A stretch of DNA of 64,000 bases from Rhynchopus sp. YZ270_cl-10 (lineage: Eukaryota; Euglenozoa; Diplonemea; Diplonemida; Diplonemidae), in NCBI GenBank assembly GCA_964035575.1, contig OZ037858.1:496001-560000 (forward strand), in the 5' to 3' direction. Made by a program: the position numbers and the translations under genes. The notes under the pieces are model-generated. The model was not told the DNA's origin. It did not search any database and saw only the letters and a list, made by a program, of their open reading frames with translations. Shown one piece after another: positions 58,647 to 64,000 of the stretch; within the stretch, counting starts at the first letter, position 1, and each line of letters starts with the position of its first letter.

Positions 58647-59523
58647 CCATTCGACGCTCGAATCTATTGAGGACGATTCCCCTGAGAGGGTTGGGACTTC
58701 TGGCTGGAAGAAGTCGGAATTTTCTGGGAGGATGTCATCGTCGGACTCATCGTCAGAAGCATCGTTTCCAGCAGGATAGTGCATGTGTGCAGGCGCGCTA
58801 CATGCCTTTATTGCAGGCGCAAACTGTGGGGTCCCTTCATCGGATGACTGTGGGTCGGTGCGTGGACAGTAGCTCACCACAACCCCGCAGTCGTCGCTCA
58901 GTTCCGATATAGTTGTATCAGTGTGGAAGTCCACCCCCGACAGCTCCAGCTTCTGCCCAGCTCCATCTCTGTGAAAATGACGTTGTAATTTGTTGAAATA
59001 GTTCAAACTCGCCAATGACTTAATCTTGATAGGTAAAAAAAAATCACAACCCAACCCAAACACTACCACTACTCATCATAATAACACAACCATTTCCTCC
59101 CCATCCCCCGACACTGCGCCACGTTAGGAACTGTCGTGGCGTCCGAATCGTTAACCGGACGCAAAACTACCAGGGTTCAAAGCACTCGATTTTTTTTTTT
59201 TGAGGAAAAAGTACTTTTGATCGTACTTCAGACGTACGATTGATAGGAATATTAAGGGGGACTAATTTGGGTTGAAAATCTTAGTTTTTTTTTCGCTAAA
59301 AATATTTGACGGTGGGAATGGAATGGGCAGAAGACATACCTTTGCACGTCAGCGACCTTCATCAGGTCTACAAACGCCCCTGACGGGGCGCTGTGCCATC
59401 GTTTTGCCTTGGAGAAGCCGTCATCCATGCCCAGCGTAACGGGGGAGAGCGTCACACGTCGCCCTCCCCCGTTGTAGTGATAAAACTCTTCAATTGCAAT
59501 GAGTGGTGTGAGGGTAACGTCTC
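58647..59523 (-). CDS. Two exons of a host gene of unknown function (partial)
   Basis: Exon A is 59523-59340 (184 bp) and exon B 58968-58647 (322 bp), joined across an intron of 371 bp (GTATGT ... TTTCACAG). The reading frame is kept: exon A ends two bases into a codon and exon B supplies the third. Exon A encodes DVTLTPLIAIEEFYHYNGGG, RRVTLSPVTLGMDDGF and MKVADVQ. Exon B encodes an acidic Ser/Asp-rich stretch (NDASDDESDDDILPENSDFF). A further GTATGT donor follows exon B, and an acceptor-like CTTCAG precedes exon A, so more exons exist on both sides. The 3' ones would lie across Crypton copy 2. No family recognised. Confidence 0.6.
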
Positions 59524-59757
59524 CTGAAGGGGGGGGTGTTCTTCACTCAACGAGATGAGTGGAAAAGGAGGATTTTTTTATAATTTTTTTTTTTTGAATA
59601 AAAGAAATAAATTCCTTTTTATTTAAAACAAAGAGATAAGTGGAAAAGGGGGAGGGGGGTCGATCACCTGTTTGATGGGTAAAAAGAGGGGGGGGTTTAG
59701 AGAAAAAAAATGCGGGTGAGGAGAATAGAGAACGGAATCGTTCTGTTTCTTCCCCCC
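59524..59757. other. Spacer, 234 bp
   Basis: A/T- and C-rich; no exon is visible, although the 5' part of the gene at 58647-59523 must start somewhere upstream. Confidence 0.3.
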
Positions 59758-61442
59758 CACGGCATCCATAAGCCCTTACCAGGACCTATCCTCCGGAGGT
59801 AAAAATACCACCTCCCACCTCATACATTAAGCCCTTAATTTTAAGGCACTCTAAAATTAAGGGCTTAATTTAAGGGCTTAGAGTTCTTACTAAGGGCTTA
59901 GTAAGAAATTAAGGGCTTAATTTAAGGGCTTACAAAGAGCTTACTAAGAGTGTACTAAGACCATAGGCTGGTGCTTCCCGAGGGGTATGCATTTCACAAA
60001 TTTTCAATTCAATTCACAACTTTTCACAACTTTTCACCACCCTTTTTTTCTTCGTTGGTGAAGCTTTTAAATGCCGGCATTTGCATTTCCGGAATCCGTC
60101 CGGCCAGTGGTGGGGTCAATTTGCCGAAATGGACAAGTTCTCGTCATTTCCGCACAGTACACAGTACACAGGTACACAGGTACACCACATCACGTTCTAT
60201 CTTGTGAATCCCAGCATACCCCTCAATGGGTGGGCCACCACCCAACCCAAAAAAAAACCCCCCAAAAAAATAAAATCAATTCACAACTTTTCACAACTTT
60301 TCGCACTTTTCACAACTTTTCACCATTTTTCACCAGCCTTCACAATTTTATAGCGGTTTTCGTGTTGTGAAAACTTGTCACATTTTGTGAAAAATTGTGA
60401 AATGCATACCCCCCGGGAAGCACCAATAGGGGTAGTTTTGGACCTCAGCGAAATTAAAATGCGATAATTGTGAAAAATCACCCAAATTCCGTCACCCGAT
60501 CGTCAGAGTGTGGGACAAATGCAACACTTACCGAAAAAATTCTCCCATCGGACAAAAATCCTTCTCAACATCCAAAAAACACCTCGGTCCACATCCGCTG
60601 GTGTCCCGAGGTGGAAACATATGTATTACAGCTTTTGGGGTCTAGCGTGGGTCCCACAGAAATGAAGTACAGATGCATTTTGCAACGGGTGTGTGCCTCA
60701 ACCGCTTCAAAGTACCCTTTTTTGTACCTGAAAATGACAACGTATCCTGTACCTAAGTGCAGTAAAGCCTTGCTAGCGTCCTCCTTCGTGGTTTTGGGTG
60801 TTCGCATGCGAGATTCATTATCGCATTCTCGCATGTAATTCTCGCATCACGGAGGATTTAGCGTTACGTGACCACGGAGAATCGTGCGAGAATTGTGCAA
60901 GAATTTTTCGCCAGACCAAAAATAGTCCGAGAATGCGACTCGCATCGAGTCTATGACTACACCGGCCAAAATTCGTCCAAAACTCGCCCAAATTCAGGTC
61001 CTGTATGTATCTATTGTAGTGCATCTTGTCAAAATGCACTACAATATGGAGGACCACAAAGGCATGAGTAGGGGCTAGATTCGCTGTACAACGTACTCGC
61101 CATGCCGGTTAATAGCATACCTGCAGGCAAATGAAATTTCACTCATATTTTCGCAGGTGCACTTTTCCCAAGGTAAAATCCCCACCGAAAAAAAACTCGC
61201 CCTCCAAAAATGGGTTATTTTCTACTCGCCCGCACAGTATGCCTAGGGTAAGTACACTCTTGGTAAGCTTTTTGTAAGCCCTTAATTTAAGCCCTTAATT
61301 TCTTACTAAGCCCTTAGTAAGCCCTTAGTAAGAAATTAAGCTCTTAAATTAAGCCCTTAATTTTAGCTGATCCCAAAATTAAGGGCTTAAAAAATTAAGA
61401 GGTGGAGCTCATATCCCTTAGTAAGGGCTTATGGATGCCGTG
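59758..61442. mobile_element. 1.69-kb transposon with TIRs CACGGCATCCATAAGCCCTT
   Basis: Ends 59758-59778 and 61422-61442 are perfect inverted repeats, flanked by a C run on each side. Subterminal sequence is packed with TAAGGGCTTA and TTAAGCCCTTAA palindromes (59820-59950, 61270-61430). The inner 60430-61240 has short frames (for example 60470-60838 plus) with no recognised transposase. Probably non-autonomous or decayed. A second element (59970-60424) is nested in it. Confidence 0.65.
59970..60424. mobile_element. Nested 455-bp MITE with TIRs GGTGCTTCCCG
   Basis: The left end GGTGCTTCCCGAGGGGTATG, CATTTCACAA is inverted at the right (TTGTGAAATGCATACCCCCC, GGGAAGCACC). The inside has repeated CACAACTTTTCACAACTTTT and a TACACAGG microsatellite (60155-60187). 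It lies wholly within the 59758-61442 element, so it is the younger insertion, unless both moved as one unit. Confidence 0.65.
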
Positions 61443-62009
61443 CCCCCCCCCCAAAAAAAAAAAAAGTTGCCTTGAAATACAGCCCGCTTTGTGACAGTGC
61501 ACCTTGGTGTGTGATTGGAAGGGGGTGGGTCCCCAATCTTACATCTGATACGTTCTACTCCCGCTTCCATTCATCAACCAGACAAATGGGGATCATTGCA
61601 GAGGGGGGTAATGTAGGGGGAACAAAATCGGGTCCGTTTTCATGAAAAGGAAAGAAAAAAAAACCCCCCATTTTTTTTTTTTATTCTTCTCCTCTGGAAC
61701 ACTCCCACCCCACCCATTCTCCCCCCCCTTCTCAGGAACAAATGCTATACAACAAGGTGCTGATTTTCCCAGCACAAAAACAAAAAAAAAAAAGGTGGGG
61801 GGTGGTGGTGGTGATGGAGTTGTTGCGTTGATGGCAACTACACTATGCCCAACATTTGTAGCAAACAAAACTAAACTAAAGGCAGGGCTGAACAGATGAA
61901 TTGAAAGAGGAAAAAAAAAAAAGAAGCAAATATTGTATTGGTGAAAGGCACACAGGTATTTTGAAGTTCTTTTTAAATACAACTTCGGAAAAATCTTTTT
62001 AAATTTAGT
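61443..62009. other. Spacer, 567 bp
   Basis: Low-complexity purine/pyrimidine sequence, no gene. Confidence 0.35.
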
Positions 62010-62171
62010 TGGGGTGATCAGGAGTACTTTTCTGCCACTCTGGTCACAGAAACATCACAAAAAAAAAAAACACATTTTTGGTTTTTTCGCTTTTTTTCGG
62101 CATTTTCCTCCTTGTAATTTTTTTTTGTGATTTTCTGTGATTAGAGTACCCCTGATCCCCTGATCTCCCCA
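62010..62171. mobile_element. MITE related to 44306-44553
   Basis: The left end TGGGGTGATCAGGAGTACTT and the right end GTACCCCTGATCCCCTGATC, TCCCCA form imperfect inverted repeats; the core is A/T-rich. Confidence 0.55.
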
Positions 62172-63091
62172 ATGAGTGGTAGTTTAAAAAAAAACACGAT
62201 GATTCCTGCGAGTATGGTGTGTAGGTGTGAAGCTGAAACGTTTCTTGCATACACACAGAGGGGACGTTTTGTGTTTTTGCGTTTTATGAAAATTCGGTTG
62301 TATTAGTGCACCCGAGGATGAGCTATTTTTTACCAACGCACCGTGCAATTATCACACTATCCCCTCTAGAGAGCGCCATATTTTCCCTGCAAACAAAAAA
62401 GAGAAAAAACTGGGGAAAGAGAGAAAAAACTTGACAAATAAAACGGATAAAACAAAACCTACCTTCTTGAACTCTTCTACCGACATGATTTTCATTGGAC
62501 ACAAAGCAGTCTGCACTGCCTAAGGTATCACTCTTTCGCATTTCAGAAGTTGTGTTCAACTTTTTTTAAAAAAAGAAAAACTTACAAGATGAACCTAAGC
62601 CTTGAACAGAGACAAACAGAGAGAAAAAGGGCAAAAGTCTTTCAGGGTCGAATACCCTCCCTGGTTCCTCCCTACTGCCTCCCCATCCCCGTATCCTAGT
62701 GGTGGATGTATTGCTATCATAATACATCACAATACAGCTGGAACGAAGACAGGCTCGAACTGCGAACCTCGCTTCATTGGTCTTCACACGGGGATAGGGA
62801 AAGGATGAAAAGGGGGTAAAAAAAAACTGGAAATGTGTCTCATGTGCACATCTAAGATAAATGAAGACTTTAACAGATGAACATAAGTGAGTTTCACGTG
62901 GTTAGTCAGCCAAATAAAAGAGTTGACAGGAATGAAGCTAAGCTCTGCTTCGCCTAAAAAGGGGGTTGAAAAAGAGTGCAACGCGCCTTTGCGAGACGTA
63001 TATGAATGGTGCACAAATAAAAAATGGAATTTATTTACTCAAATCAAAACACACAAAAATCATACTATTTTACTCAATAATATTTTTAAAA
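62172..63091. other. Spacer with decayed repeats
   Basis: Holds repeat E (62290-62325), a half copy of the foldback seen at 31994 (62697-62741), hairpin C pieces (62588-62604, 62877-62917) and tRNA-like AGTTCGAGCC on the minus strand near 62753, which does not fold into a full tRNA. No gene. Confidence 0.4.
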
Positions 63092-63180
63092 AAAGTTGAA
63101 AAAAGTGCGAACGCATCACCAAATGACCCGGTGAAACGTAATTACTGTTTCTCCGCGGGTTGTCCAACCCCAGAGAGCAC
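63092..63180 (+). repeat. Dispersed repeat B, long copy
   Basis: AAAGTTGAAAAAAGTGCGAA, CGCATCACC, then a changed middle and CCGCGGGTTGTCCAACCCCA, GAGAGC. It shares its 3' part with 51312-51335. Confidence 0.45.
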
Positions 63181-64000
63181 ACGGGAATTATTTCTCCATC
63201 CTCCCTGTACGGGAAAAGTGAAGATAAATATCGCAGTAAAAAAGGAATGTGTAGTGTTTTGCACTGCGCACGTTGGGTGACAACGACCATTCTAACAAAT
63301 TGTATTCAATTCAGGAGAACAGAAAACATTGAGAGGGTATGTCACTTCTTCCGCCCATTCTTCCAACAGCAACGTGCACTCTATTAAAAAAGACGGACTA
63401 AAAAAAAACAAAAAAATGTTAGATACCACCCACAATGACGCGAGGTGGTAAGCAAAATAAGAAAACAAAGAGAAACTTTCCACAAAAAAGTGGGCAGTTT
63501 ATAAGGGTCTTGCACAAAAAAAAACTAAGTTTTTTGTTCAGTTCTTTGAACAGACCCCACTCCCTTGTACTTTTCCCTCCCTCCCTCTCTCTCCTTGGTC
63601 ATAATTTTGAACACACGTTCACAAAACCAAACGTGGTTCTTGAGCAGACACAGACAGAACAAGGAGGGGGGAGTGTGGTGAGCAAGGGTAATAACACTTT
63701 GGCTGGTCTGGGGGATAATCGTTGATATTCGATTACCGCATCCTGTTTTTTTTTGAAATCGCACTGTCATATGAAGCAAGCTGTGAAGAGTGCAGTGAGG
63801 GGAGCCGTCACTTTCCCCCTCTTTTTTCCTTTGATAATTTGTTGGATTAGTGTAGCCAAAAAGACAGTCTTCACTCTTTTGAAAATACAAAAGAAGTAAA
63901 AAAACAGTCATCGTAAGCGCAATGATCAGAGGGTCGGAATGCAGACTAACAAAAAGAAAAAAAGGGGACAAATAGGAACGTAACACACAATATAAATAAA
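63181..64000. other. Right-edge spacer
   Basis: No gene recognised. The last 35 bases (ACAAATAGGAACGTAACACA) resemble the head of SINE-like repeat A, so another copy may start at the edge. Confidence 0.35.

Noticed and set aside
62735-62790. tRNA gene on the minus strand
   Set aside because: AGTTCGAGCC and a GAAGAC/GTCTTC pair look tRNA-like, but only about 44 nt separate the stems and no D or anticodon arm fits.

Overview
This window is nuclear DNA of a unicellular eukaryote. It encodes ribosomal protein eL37 in three exons split by two GT-AG introns of about 60 bp. Its long open genes have eukaryote-type secreted and cytosolic domains: papain-family proteases, a CUB-tyrosinase, a GT61 glycosyltransferase, a DysF protein, and discoidin and PAN domains. 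The spacers are A/T-homopolymer-rich and full of small transposons. I cannot name the lineage. Most genes are intronless. All fifteen host gene models I can support read on the minus strand, as do the ORFs of the large mobile elements. Many start codons are preceded by a pyrimidine run ending in AG. One-strand gene arrays with trans-spliced leaders are known in Euglenozoa and dinoflagellates, so those groups deserve a check, but this is inference.

Layout. 1-342: start of a coiled-coil protein that runs off the left edge. 343-3968: repeat-rich spacer. 3969-30464: the gene-dense part. It holds a 711-aa coiled-coil protein, a 2463-aa secreted multi-lectin protein, then an alternating set (GST, 1614-aa secreted protein, cathepsin L-like protease, GST, CUB-tyrosinase, cathepsin L-like protease), then eL37 and a 501-aa disordered protein. 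30465-33205: spacer with a foldback and a hAT-like non-autonomous transposon. 33206-35771: a ubiquitin-like/ankyrin protein and a Golgi-type GT61 enzyme. 35793-40537: a whole-looking tyrosine-recombinase retroelement (DIRS/Ngaro/VIPER kin) ending 21 bp from the GT61 start codon. 40974-41879: zinc-finger plus DysF protein. 41880-64000: almost entirely repeats, containing several MITE families, a 3.65-kb element flanked by inverted palindromic arrays, a 7-bp satellite, a GC-rich minisatellite and foldback, two nearly identical Crypton-like DNA transposons, one transposon nested inside another, and two exons of a host gene beside the second Crypton.

The secreted genes (CUB-tyrosinase, two papain-family proteases, the 2463-aa lectin-like protein, the 1614-aa protein) suggest a locus devoted to extracellular or vacuolar proteins. 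The paired GST and protease copies show patchwork identity typical of gene conversion. GST copy 1 and the tyrosinase share two upstream blocks at the same spacing, which suggests a common promoter module.
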